The notes under the pieces were generated by a model. That model did no database searches, was not told the DNA's origin, and was given only the letters and a program-made list of their open reading frames with translations. A stretch of DNA of 64,000 nucleotides, from positions 186,001 to 250,000 of the forward strand of contig CAKJVC010000068.1 in NCBI GenBank assembly GCA_918026815.1, read 5' to 3'. Below are positions 11,771 through 22,695 of this stretch, one piece after another (position 1 is the stretch's first letter; every line of letters begins with the position of its first letter). A program made the position numbers and the translations under genes. The DNA is from Chalara sp. BL73 (Eukaryota > Ascomycota > Leotiomycetes > Helotiales).

Positions 11771-14285
11771 AAACCACCGTGAGAGTGTTAGAGTCTTGAG
11801 AATATATCCGCTACCTGTGCATCAATTGAGTATTTATTTCGTTTCCAGTAGTAATTGTGTAAGGTACATTTGTCACCTAAAGACCATTGCTAGAGTTCCA
11901 AACGATCGTAGCTGTGTCTGACATCTTGCATACGTGAATGGCAGGAAAGCGGAATAGAATTAGAAAGAAGAGAGGACTGATGGTTGCAAAAGTTAGCTGA
12001 CTTTCATTGATTCCTCAAGAGTCATGCCAAGGTGCAATTGCTACCAATCTAGATAGCTGATCCTGATCCTCATCAGCATGTCGAAAGTGCTACCAGAGTA
12101 TGATACCCACACCGGTACGCTAGTGCCATGAGAGCTTGCGCCAATTTCGAACCCTGCATTTTTAGGTGGGTTTCCCGGAGCTCAGCTTCTCGCTGATGTC
12201 CATTTTAAGAGGTGCGTAGTAGGTTGTGTTACCAGAAGAGCTCCAAGATTGATTACCCAGCCATGGCCACATCGCTGCTATCGGTCCCAGATGTTGCTGA
12301 CAGAAATCACTTCGCCGACTTGCGTCAACATTAGCCAGTTCAGGTATTGGACAATCCATTTCTAGCACTCACTTTAGAAGTCGGAATTGGCGTGAGTCCG
12401 ACCAGTGCTAGCTCAAAGAGAAATAGTAAGTCAGCCAAATGTGAAATGGAGACTGAATCGAAGAGTAGTTGAAATGAAGCCAATATCGCAGCTGTCTGTA
12501 TTTTGACCGTACCACCACCGCAACAGAATAAGATGTTTTCAGACTTGCCAGTCGAATTCTTAGAACCAGCCTGGTTTTAGACTACACATACCAAAAGCTG
12601 CTTTCTGTTTAAATATGCCACATACAAGGCCACAAGTAGCACTTTTAAAGAACAAAACGCATCAAATGGGAGCTTAAGGCCCTTCTAATCTATACTAATT
12701 AGAAAGTCGGCAGTCGGATTTGATTTCCCTCCACTTACGCCAAAAACACATCACTTGTGGCTTTATGTCAAGCGGAAAGCGATTCCTGGCGCTTGTGTTG
12801 CAGTGACAGCCCTTGCATAAATGGAATCTTTTCCTAGCTTTGCCAGAACTGGGGTTGTGTGAAAAACGTCCTACAATCCAAATCTGGATTTCTAAGCCAC
12901 AAAATCCATAAGTTGCATTCACAATTGCTACATATGAAGCCATAACTGATATGTATGGAGCTTGATCGTGCATAGCCCACGGTGGCGATTGCATTTCTTA
13001 CGAATATCTAGCTTAAATTCCGGCATCAAGGGAAACTGCTGCCGATCAAGTCTGTATGTTATGCGTTCTACCGTTCACAAATTGGGCTGCCGAGAGATAC
13101 CTAGCTGTGCCCCTAGAAATATGAATTGACACTGCTGCCAGCAGAGCAACGCCAATCATAATTTTTGTATATGTCGGGTCGCACAAGCCCTTTGAGTAGT
13201 TGCATCATAGAAGTTGCGGCGAATGAGGCCTGTGGAAAATGGCCCTGGGCCTATAGTACTCGGGTTTGTATTGGTTTTATCAGAAAACGACTTGTCAAAG
13301 TTCCGCCGCATTGTGCTATTTGAATCTATTGGTGTAACAGCCACACAAACTATCAAAAGATGGGATTGTCGCCAAGTAGCAATTATTTAAAGTCTAGTGG
13401 GCTAGACTCAGCCATACGTTGAGCTCCTTCATCAAAGTTGATTGGATGGAAGCCGGAGTCTGGATTATCCTTTAGGTTCTCTACTGTTGGTTCAAGTATC
13501 TTACCTTCCACGGGGCAAAAGGCGCAGCTCTACTTTGTAGGCCACGCTCTTGCTCTTGATGGATATGGTAATTGTTGTTGTATTAGGTTCTACTCTAGAT
13601 TCTACAAAATGGGGGTTGTGCGGACCACGTGACCCGGGGGGTCGTATGTGGATCCGTAAACCCCTACTTCCTACATCTACCAATGCTTCTGAATATGGTC
13701 TTCCTCAAAATTGGCGACGTTGCACATTGGAAGGACTTCTAAATTGAAATCGTCATATGTACTGCTTGACCATTAGAAAATATCTTCCAGGCCAATTGGA
13801 CAGGGGGTTTGCAAGTTTCGCAGCTTCTAGTTTAAAGCTGTTGATTGCGTCTTATTTACTTTGATAGATACACTCAATCATTGAAGTTGGATTTGTGGTC
13901 CTGGCATGCGGGAAAGAGCATTTGCAGAATCATCAAGCACAATGACCATCACTCCGCTGAACTTCCCCAGAAGCCCTCAAATCCCGCTTCGCTTATGAGT
14001 TCCGTGGCGCTGAAACACCAGCTTGTCAACGGACTAAATTTGCTTTTCATCCTGAAGAAAAATAAACCATGGTGGCTTACGGCATCAATTCTTTCTGCAA
14101 GCCACTTGTGGCAGTGTATCCTGGAGCCTTGCTATAAGAGAGTCACATCCCTCAAAGTATTTGAGTGTAAAGACTTGTTCACGAAGCATACCTTGCTTCT
14201 ATTATTTTGGATCTCGCACGAATCATAGATTTCATTACTTTATAAGCCGTTATCGTGCGTTTAAGTCACGGCCAATTTGTTCAAC
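11771..14285. other. gene-poor stretch with unassigned open frames
   Basis: No gene assigned. Minus-strand frames at 12162-12368 and 12695-12994 and a plus frame at 13845-14228 look partly protein-like, but show no motif I recognise and no convincing splice pattern. They may be decayed neighbours of the RraA pseudogene. Confidence 0.3.
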
Positions 14286-15423
14286 ATGAATTGTACATCC
14301 AGGTTATCTTCTGATATATTCCGTATTGATGATCTTCCTGCGAATGAGCTCGCAACACATATCACGGAGTGCCTGTGTGCAGATGTATATAAGAGTGGAA
14401 GTCCTGATTTGACAGGTATAGGAGTACGTGACGTCGGACTAGTATAAGATGCTGGCTGACATGCGAGTGGCCGACAAGGTGATCATTTCTTTTGGAATGC
14501 AACTGACCATTACCGTATTATTTTGGATTGTCGGATTCCTTGATGGGATCGCCATTCCGGCATTCCGGAATAGCTACGTTCCTCGACACTATTTGCTCTG
14601 GGTCTCCAAGCACCATGGAACGTGCCTCTGGACACAAGTGATCGTTACCTTCGCCCTCTGCTTGGCCGGCTTCATTCGTCAAACTCAGCGGCAGGATCGC
14701 ATTGGGGTGTACGAGAGCTGGTCAATATTAAGCTCTATCCCTGTGAGCTATTTGAGTCTTATCCTCACAACTATTTCTTTTTTTCCTGACCTACGCATCG
14801 GGAATAGGAATTCTGCCTTTAATGGAGACATATTGCATAAAGGAGCTGCATTTAACAAACGAGAAGCGTTCTTCTATGTTAGTCTTTTTACGACCTCTGT
14901 ATTCGGACTACTCGCGGTACTTAGCCCGTTCTGGGCCGCAAAGACCGAAAACCTTCTCCAGCAATGTGCAGATTTTGCTGACAGCCACAACCTGTTATGG
15001 AAAGCAGCCGCCATAAGGCCAGTGCACGGAGCTGACATGTGGATTTTCGTAGCTGAGGTTACGTCGGTCATGACTTCAACGATCTTGATTTTAAGCTTTT
15101 GGTTTCTATTCCGTCTACTAGGTAGACGGGATCAAGAAATGTCACAAAGATGGCGCCGAGTCCTGGTCACCCTTATGATGGGACTGTCTATTTTCCTAAT
15201 TTACGAAGCATTCAAATCGTTCAGAGATCTGCTTAGCAAAAGAGATGGAATGAACCTCCTATGGAAGGATCAAATAGGTCAAAATGTCTGGGGTATAGGA
15301 CAAATTGCTGCACCTTTCTCCTGGGCACCATTAATTGTTGATATGATATACGCCGCAGTGGATATAAGTAAACAACAACATTGCACTGAAGAGGATGTGG
15401 AACCACCTCTCCAGGTGTGTTGA
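14286..15423 (+). CDS. fungal multi-pass membrane protein, function unknown
   Basis: Two exons, 14286-14423 and 14479-15423, give 360 residues. The 55-bp intron has a GTACGT donor, a GCTGACA branch-like site and an AAG acceptor. Splicing joins a short soluble N terminus (two Cys near residue 30, CLCADVYKSG) ending in PDLTGIG to VIISFGMQ, the start of the first membrane helix. About six to seven hydrophobic helices follow, with a charged cytoplasmic-like loop RRDQEMSQRWRR before the penultimate ones. I have seen similar fungal hypothetical proteins with a GIGV...Q start; none has a known role. An alternative start at ATG 14449 would lose the N-terminal segment. No transporter signature is visible. 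Confidence 0.7.
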
Positions 15424-17285
15424 GAAACCATCGCGAGGGCGATGTACCACCGGTCGCTTGCGCATTCGAGTTCTGGACTCTTCTTAATCCAAGAGAGCTT
15501 CGAGGGTGGTCATAAGCAATTCGTGACTGACGTCGTGGATGATGGCGATCAAATAAAACGAATCTCCGAGATCAGTAACGACCTAAAACCAAAGCATATG
15601 TTTGCATATATATACAGTTTTTTTACTAAGTTTAAAATATATATTACGGCAAATGACTGAAAATACTATTAAAAAGTCAACATATTTCTCAAATGCCATC
15701 ATTTGACCGCCACGGAGCCAATATGCGCCATTCCCACAACCATGAATCGTACTAATTTAATTATTATCAATCTGATGTGAAACTAGTAGAGAGTCTCAAT
15801 TCTAAGACTTTTGCTCCCATGGGGGGATGACCAGAAACAACTGAGCAAGATCCATGGGCTGAGATAGGCATTGAGATGGTGTTTTGCTTTTATTTGGACT
15901 CTCCTAACCATTTCCTGGAACAGATTTTTATCGAGAAATGGGTAAAGGGGATGCCAGGCTTCAAATTATGCAAATGCAGAATAACGCATCTCGTCCGCGT
16001 GAGGGAGTTCAGCAAGCTCGATGGAGGTTTGAAGCGAGTTATTCGGGGCATACGTAACCCCCTTAGCACTTCGGTAGCGCTAAGGGGGTCTTGAGACTGG
16101 GGAACGGTTGGGAAGATCAGCTACGCAACTGTGATACTAGTGGAAAGACCGGCGTACTTTGGCTCGGCAGAATTCGCCAACGAGATTAGGCCAACATCGT
16201 AAGTTAATGGTTGGCCCGGTACAATATGGTTAGAAACTGAAGCTGTAGGCGATTCGACTACAAGCGATGCAGCAGGCAAGAAGTCCACGCTAGACATTCG
16301 GCGACTACGTACCTTGCCCTAGTGGTGCAGCAGTGAAGGTACGAAATAGTTGGTCTGTAGCAATTGGCTGTCCCTGTCTTGCCCAAACGTCTTGCAAACC
16401 AAGCGTGGACATTTGGATTCACTTATGATGATGTGTCTGGAGATATCCTGCACAGGACATCCTCGAGTCATTGTGTTCGTTGGTTAAAGTTGGCGAACAT
16501 ATCTACTACATCTTTAATGCATGATTAATAGTGATTTACTTGAAGCATAGTCTAGATATCGTGAGGAGTGCTTAATTGCTTCAAGCACGTGGCAGTTGAA
16601 GATTCTTAGATAGGCAAAGCTCAAGGGGCAGGCTCTGCTTGAAGTCACGTGTAAAAGCATCGTCTGACGGACTGTTTTGAGGCTTCACTCTCGGTTTCTT
16701 CAGGTCTGATACGTGGCGCATCTGCATTTACACACTTTGAACACGATGGTTGCTGATTCCTGCAACGCGAAAACCCTTTTCTATTTTCAGAATTTTGGTT
16801 TGCTGTTGTACTAAGCGAAATACGCTAAGCCCGATTTTGTTTAGAATAAATAATTTCTTTTTAAAACAAATCTTGCTACAAAACATGTATACATATATAT
16901 TAAAGCAATTTGTTTCAATTAAATTTGTTAGATTTAAATAAATTAAGTTCGAATTTTTTGGGTTATTATTTAATATAAATATTATGTTATAAAGTTGCAC
17001 AAAATCGCAACCCCAAATTTTCACTAAGTTCCGCAGCAGCGAAATAAAAGGGGCATCCCATGATTTTTGGCGTGTTGGCGCTAAAGTGTGCCGTTTCAGT
17101 TGTACCCCATAACCGAGATACCATTTCTGTTGCCGTCCATGCCCGACAAGGATTCGAACAGGCCTCCCCGTAATGTAAGTAACGAACTGCCTTTTCCCAT
17201 ATATCTTGTCCGTACTCTGACCTGCGCTTTAGAACAAATTCCAACACCACGAAATCAAATACTCTGTACCGCAGTCAACACTGCA
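15424..17285. other. intergenic, AT-rich toward the right
   Basis: No gene supported. 16780-17000 is very AT-rich. A strong hairpin sits at 16057-16089 and is listed separately. A GGATTCGAAC string near 17153 does not fold as a tRNA. Confidence 0.4.
16057..16089. repeat. perfect 11-bp inverted repeat (hairpin)
   Basis: Left arm ACCCCCTTAGC at 16057-16067 is exactly complementary to the right arm GCTAAGGGGGT at 16079-16089, with an 11-nt loop containing TTCGG. It is GC-rich within ordinary sequence and has no T-tract that would make it a bacterial-type terminator. Role unknown. Confidence 0.85.
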
Positions 17286-18628
17286 ATGCGCCGTCAATGT
17301 CTTACATCAACATTCAGCGCAGCAGCTAGGAATGCTTATACTGGGTATGTACATTCAACCCGTATATGTAGCTTGGTGTTGCCCCAATCCGGCACCGTCT
17401 TCAGGAAAGTTAGATTACTATACACGGTCTCCAAATTTAGAGAGCCGGTTCGTGTGGCGGTGTTATATCAAGCCATGGAACCGCCAATCATCAATGGCGT
17501 GAGCAAGCCGAAAAAACCTGGAGGTATATTGATTATCATAACAGCTCAGTTCTTGGTAACTAACAAAAATTGTAGGCTACCAGGATTCTGGCGCAGATAT
17601 TGCATATGCTTTACAGTCGGGGTCAGATATCGAGGTCCTTACTCCACAGCGTTCTCCAGATCCACATGAGGCTTCTGGGTGGTCCTTTCCAGATACCGAG
17701 GAAGGCATTCTGTCCGCTCTTAAGACAGGAGCCACCCATCTCTGGGCCAATACCATTTTGTTTGCATCACATCCGATTCAGAAGTCATCACGTGTTTCTA
17801 CATACCAAGAGAGCGTCCGAGTAATTGGCCAGCCCCCCCTTCTAGTCGAGCAATATGATGATAAATGGTTTGTCAATAATCTCCTGCGATCTAAAGGCAT
17901 TTTTACCATGCCTCACGCATGGTCAATCTATGAATCTCCAAATGTTGAGACTGAGTTATCGCGCATGAATCTCTCGTACCCCATCGTCGCCAAACCAATC
18001 CGTGGCCGCGGAAGTTACGGCGTGAAAGTATGCCATACACAACAGCAACTACTCAAACATGTTAAAGGTCTCTTCAAGGACTCGCCTTTAATCATGATGG
18101 AAGAGTATCTTTCAGGCGAAGAAGCTACTATCTCGGTCATGCCACCGTCCAAGGAGAGACACGAATACTGGTCTATGCCAATAGTTACCCGATTTAACCA
18201 CAAGGATGGTATCGCACCCTATAACGGTATTGTTGCAGTGACAGCAAACTCCAAGGTAGTTTCACAAAAGGAGTATGAAGACGACTTATCATACAGTGAA
18301 GCTGCTCGCCAATGTGCAGCCGTGGCAAAATTCCTGCAGGTCACAGCTCCTATCCGAATCGACATTCGACGCTTTGAGCCAGGTGGAAATTTTGCATTGT
18401 TTGATGTTAATATGAAGCCGGTGAGTTGTTAACTGGCATTTGAGTAATTCGCTGTTGATATCCCAGCAGAATATGACCGGCCCGGGTCGTCCGGGGAGGG
18501 AAGATCAGGCAAGTCTGACAGCGTTGGCCGCAGCTGAACTGGGTTGGGACTATTATAAGCTTCTTCGTCACATGCTACAGAGTTCATGTACACTAAGGCA
18601 GTTGCGTGAGGTTCGGTTAGAAGTATAA
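17286..18628 (+). CDS. ATP-grasp enzyme, D-alanine-D-alanine ligase-like, possible mitochondrial presequence
   Basis: ATP-grasp ligases join a carboxylate to an amine through an acyl-phosphate. Proposed exons: 17286-17344, 17405-17523, 17576-18420, 18467-18628; phases agree, 394 residues. The N terminus (MRRQCLTSTFSAAARNAYTG) is Arg/Ser/Ala-rich without acids, like a mitochondrial presequence. Next come RVAVLYQA and PKKPGGYQDSGADIAYAL, where bacterial Ddl has its N-terminal domain; the ATP-binding region KPIRGRGSYGVKV; EEYLSGEEATISV; and the metal-binding end DIRRF...LFDVNMKPNMTGPGRPG, matching the (D/E)xNxxP site of the fold. Fungi have no peptidoglycan, so the substrate is not D-Ala-D-Ala cell wall and remains unknown. 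The 60-bp first intron is in frame, so a longer unspliced N terminus is possible. Confidence 0.75.
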
Positions 18629-19000
18629 TTCCATGTTTTGTGGGATCTTCCTCTGTTATTAAAGGCACATTGACGATAATATCTCAAGGCGGTCACCGTG
18701 TTGAATCCACGGAGCTTATTCGATAAGTATTCATAGTTTGATAGCGGGTGTTCTCATTAGTGTTATATCAATCCTGGGAGAGAAAGGACTCGAGTTGAAT
18801 TAAAAATATGGGATTGATTCTGTATAGGCTTCTTAGTTCGACAGTTCAGCTCCAACTATCCTCATATTCAAAATTGTACACCTTTCCATCTCATTTCTAT
18901 AGCGGCTGCGGGCTCTATGCTGCGTTAAGCTTCGTCTTAAAAAATCTCAATGGGAACTGACTCACGATGTACATTGAATCTCTCCAATAGATCCCCCTCT
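18629..19000. other. convergent intergenic spacer
   Basis: A 372-bp spacer between two converging stops. It should hold both 3' ends; no repeat or further gene is seen. Confidence 0.5.
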
Positions 19001-20197
19001 TCATGTGAGCCCCGGAATGGACCAATCCACCCACCGGGCCAAATCGAAGTTGAACTTACCATCAGTCTTAAACACATTTGTGTTGGTATTTGCTTGGGCC
19101 AATAAAAATCTGTTCATGAAAGCTGCCACCTCTGGTTGCTGGGAAGCCGGCAGCTGACAATGACTTGCACCGTGAGCAACCTGAGAGAATCCAAAGCTAT
19201 CCTGCATGCCAACAGCCTCAAAAATTCTCCGTCCGGCTATCGAACACCCATAGGTACTGATAGGCCCCAGATAATCAATACCCGAGTTCTCAATTACTAG
19301 CAAGCCTCTCCCGCTTCCCACAATCAGACCAATAAGCATATGGTGGTCATGCGGAAGTGTTTCGATTTTATTGACGTACTGCTCGAACACGGTAGCGAAC
19401 CAGCCGTCGCCCGTTACAATCTGAGCGGCATCCTCGACGTTAGTCCCATTCTTTTTCATCTCGGAGACAATTCGCCAGCATCCTGCCCCACCCGATCCAG
19501 CTTCCTGCGGGATTGTCAACTTTATTCTATCATCAAAAGCTCCTGCAATGATAGCGCCTTTTCCATTCCGCGAACAGCCTGTGACTCCAATTCTTGATAC
19601 ATCAATATTCGTCGTACTAGAGGGGAGAATCTCAAGCGCATCAATGACCCGACTCACGCCCCATGCCCAAGCTATCAAACCACCAGCTTGGTGCGAGGTT
19701 CCATAAAGCGTGTAGAATAGCCCGTTGGCACGGGGATATGTAGCTGCGATCTCTTCATTGTTAAATGTTATAATCGCAACGCCTTGAGGTACTGGAATTG
19801 AAGCGCCACCTAGAGCGATAATGGCGGGAAATGGACCTTTGCTCGACCCAGACGGTAGCTGGACCGAGACGGAGAACGAGATGGATTTCCCTCCCTCTGA
19901 GCATGCGATAGTTATTTTGTTCGATGCGGACGTCGCAGTTAAATTTGCAGGTCTGGAAGGCTTCGGGCCTAGCTCATAACGCTGAAGGAGCGCTTTGATT
20001 TCTTCACGGCGACAGGCCCATGCTTCCTTTGTAGTGACCCTGGATCCATTAGTAAAGGTGAAGGGGTCTGGGAGCTTAGAGATGGTGGTTGGTGGAATGC
20101 TACTAGCCAACGGAATGCAGTTGGGAGGTTGTGTTGTTTGTGCTAAAATATGAAGCACAGAAAAGGCGGCAAGAGACAAAAACTGGAGAGAAACCAT
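19001..20197 (-). CDS. 4-O-methyl-glucuronoyl methylesterase, CE15
   Basis: Secreted esterase that cleaves ester bonds between lignin alcohols and the 4-O-methyl-glucuronic acid side chains of glucuronoxylan, so helping to separate lignin from hemicellulose. A single exon encodes 398 residues, the usual length of a CE15 catalytic domain. Residues 1-20 are a signal peptide. The catalytic Ser lies in the CE15 motif GCSRNGKG (Ser209), the acid in PQEAGSGG (Glu232) and the His in GASHCQLP (His346); DHHML and ENSGIDYLGP are further family blocks. Six to seven cysteines fit the family's disulfides. No CBM1 and no Ser/Thr linker are present, unlike Cip2-type enzymes. All key residues intact. Strong indication of plant biomass use. 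Confidence 0.93.
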   Translation of the reverse strand: MVSLQFLSLAAFSVLHILAQTTQPPNCIPLASSIPPTTISKLPDPFTFTNGSRVTTKEAWACRREEIKALLQRYELGPKPSRPANLTATSASNKITIACSEGGKSISFSVSVQLPSGSSKGPFPAIIALGGASIPVPQGVAIITFNNEEIAATYPRANGLFYTLYGTSHQAGGLIAWAWGVSRVIDALEILPSSTTNIDVSRIGVTGCSRNGKGAIIAGAFDDRIKLTIPQEAGSGGAGCWRIVSEMKKNGTNVEDAAQIVTGDGWFATVFEQYVNKIETLPHDHHMLIGLIVGSGRGLLVIENSGIDYLGPISTYGCSIAGRRIFEAVGMQDSFGFSQVAHGASHCQLPASQQPEVAAFMNRFLLAQANTNTNVFKTDGKFNFDLARWVDWSIPGLT

Positions 20198-20352
20198 CTT
20201 TCTTTTTGGTTATTGATTTATCAAGTTATCTAACACCACACAAACACAGCAAAACGAAATACTTATATACAACAAGAATTAAGAGTTTATCAGGTTTCAT
20301 CTCAAAAACTTAGTAGCCATTATACATTAGTCTAAATCCCTTATATCGCAAA

Positions 20353-20537
20353 GAGTATTAATGTGCTAGAAACGACATACGCGCACCTATAGTAATCCTT
20401 CTCAAGGAAAAAGGAAGTATTACCGCACCAGAAATGATATACGCGCACCTATGGTACTCCTTCTCAAGAAAAGAAAAGTATTACTGTGTTAAAAATGATA
20501 CATGCGCACCTATAGTAATCCTCGAGAAAAAAGAAAT
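20353..20537. repeat. three tandem copies of a ~62-bp unit
   Basis: The marker GCGCACCTAT recurs at 20381, 20443 and 20504 (spacing 62 and 61). Around it each unit reads AGTATTA..., a short variable part, GAAAYGATAYACGCGCACC, then TATAGTAATCC and an A-rich end. Copies differ at several positions, so the array is not recent. It lies 155 bp upstream of the CE15 start codon. Confidence 0.85.
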
Positions 20538-20539
20538 AT

Positions 20540-21960
20540 CCTTCGTGAAATATTATGACCAAATTTAATCTGTCCTTCGATCTCGGCAGTTTCTAAGTGA
20601 GGTTGTCGGGCCGCGGAACCATATTATGTAGCCATTTTATCAGCATCCTAAAAGGTTATTGGAATAATGCTCCTAGGCAAAATCAGAGTTTGTAGCCCCG
20701 AAGCAGTTGATAAATGTTGTAAATTCTCTCAACAATTTTTTTTAAGAAACCAACCCAAATTCTGAAGCAAGTTTAGCATCGCTTAAATAACACAGAAACC
20801 AGTTGCAAAATAGCAAGAAACCACAGGAACTGGAACACAATACCGCGTTATTGCGGATTGCCTTGCCACGGGTATTAGTGGAATTTGTTAAGCCTTGAAA
20901 CATCCATATTTATGCTTGGAAAGCATATAGTGGCCAAAATCGCCTCCTGTCACGTGCCACATAGTTGCTCACCCAACCACGTGATTCAGAAGCGATCTAC
21001 TTACTTAGATTCTTTTAATCCTCAACTTTTCTTATTTAGTTTAGTATTTTTGTAATAAGCCCTATTTATTAGCCGCTTTACCAGGCCCACGAATTGGATT
21101 TGTGACAGAAAAGATAAAGACTAATACTTTTGCCAAGTAAGGTCTACAATCCGCTTTTATAGTTTTAGCTTTGTTTTAAAAGTAATGAAGTGATTTTGAA
21201 ATGGAAAAGGCTATTATTGCTTGCTTGTTTTTACACTACAAGTATTAAATTCACTTACAGCTTAAGCACATTATAATCCCGGTTTAAATTTTTCGACTTG
21301 TACAGAAAGAAATAATGCATTAATTCGTAACGAAAAGCTAAAAGTCAAGTGTCACGGCACGCGCGGTGCACCTACAGATACAGTGAGAAACGGTGGTATA
21401 ATATGAGAGAATCTAAAGCTAAAGAAGAGAGAGGAGCCCGGGGAGGGCGGACTCTATATACGTGAGGAGCTCTGGGAGCTCGGCTGTAGCAAGTCAGGTG
21501 TTCTTCAGGTACGGGAGATGACAAATCTATTAGAATATTATTCAGTGATATATCTAATGCCAAGTGAAACGTTTAACACCGGTGCTAATACTTAGGAGGA
21601 GGTTTAGAGTTCGTCTTGCAGCGCGTATTACAAATCTGCAAACATTGTTCAACAGCTGATAAACCGTAGCAAGCATCGCAAAGACTTAGATAGAATGAGA
21701 TAAGAACCTTTCGATATATGTTTTTTTTAATAAAAAAAATTAAGTAAAAATAAAAAAGAATTAACAGGCCTCCTAAAAAAAAATCAAGTAAGCCCGGGAC
21801 CTTTTCATCCTTCAGATGCTGCCCATCAGAGAGCCGCCTTGTTGAAAGTCGTCTCTGATGTCTCATCAAGATTAGCAATAACGCTTCGCCATACCCCTAT
21901 CCCTCTATTTTCTCTTCTTATCTCTTCTTTTGTCTTTTTTCATCTTCATCTTTGAGCCAT
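20540..21960. other. AT-rich gene-poor tract
   Basis: Long A/T runs and no supportable gene. The short minus-strand frames at 21372-21563 and 21585-21878 have no family signature. The composition suggests an old repeat eroded by C-to-T mutation. Confidence 0.4.
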
Positions 21961-22695
21961 CTAGTCGCACCTGTAGCTAGAAATCCTATCATTTAACGAA
22001 GAGAGTACATTCCCAGCGTCTCCGGAGAGATATTTTAAACCGAAGCCTCCACATCCACCGTCGCTGTAGCCAAATTAGCCCTTTTGTACTCCCACCAAAA
22101 GAACTAAAGAGAAGGGGGGGGTGGGGGGGGGTGAGATTACACATAGAAGGTGCAGCCCCTAATACCACCGGGAACACGGTAAGAAGATATAACGTCGTTC
22201 CAGCCGTTGCCAAGATTGTCTGTTAGCCAAATTTGGTCAGTTCACGTTTCGCCTCGAATATTTTGCTAGTAGCAGCGAGGCCGGGAGGAGGGATGAGATA
22301 GGAAACCCACAGCAGCGGTTCAGATCGCTAGTCAAAGCCTCGTGGCGGCCATTAAAGTTGCTATCTAGAGGACCCGAGCATTAGCGGTTTGTAAAACTGT
22401 GGCCAAGGAGCTTAGATTTAGGGAGCTAGCGAGCGAGCGAGGGCGACGGGGCGCAAAATAATAAAGACCTACCTGCGTAAACGTCGACGACGACAGCACG
22501 CTTAGCGAGTTGAGCTCGCTTCTCTGCATTTTGCCCCTTTAGTTGTGCGCCGGGTGACAGGAACGCGGCGGGCTCCTTGGGGGATGCTGGGATGGTGTCG
22601 ATTCCCACCTCTTTGTTGGATAGCTCGACGACGGGCGCGGAAAGGGCGAGGGAGGCAAGTAAGGGGAGAACTGAGAGGATGCTGGTTGGCTTCAT
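21961..22695 (-). CDS. secreted beta-gamma-crystallin-fold protein with two Ca2+-binding motifs
   Basis: Found by reading splice sites. Minus-strand exons 22695-22473, 22364-22311, 22219-22141 and 22063-21961 join in phase to 152 residues. Residues 1-20 are a signal peptide; a propeptide follows and ends at a dibasic Kex2-like KR (about residue 67), so the mature protein begins AVVVDVYADSNFNG. Two Greek-key motifs follow, each ending in the beta-gamma-crystallin Ca2+ consensus (N/D)(N/D)xx(S/T)S: NDVISS after GNGW and NDRISS before the last YRC. Four Cys in the mature part could make two disulfides. The fold is known from lens crystallins, microbial Ca2+-binding proteins and small secreted microbial proteins including killer-toxin-like ones; the job here is unknown. 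Intron 3 (22064-22140) carries G8-T-G9 on the plus strand. Confidence 0.8.

Noticed and set aside
13845..14228. 127-codon plus-strand open frame before the multi-TM gene
   Set aside because: No recognised domain, no supporting context and composition close to random.
17140..17215. Second GGATTCGAAC string resembling a tRNA end
   Set aside because: T stem arms are not complementary and no acceptor partner exists upstream.
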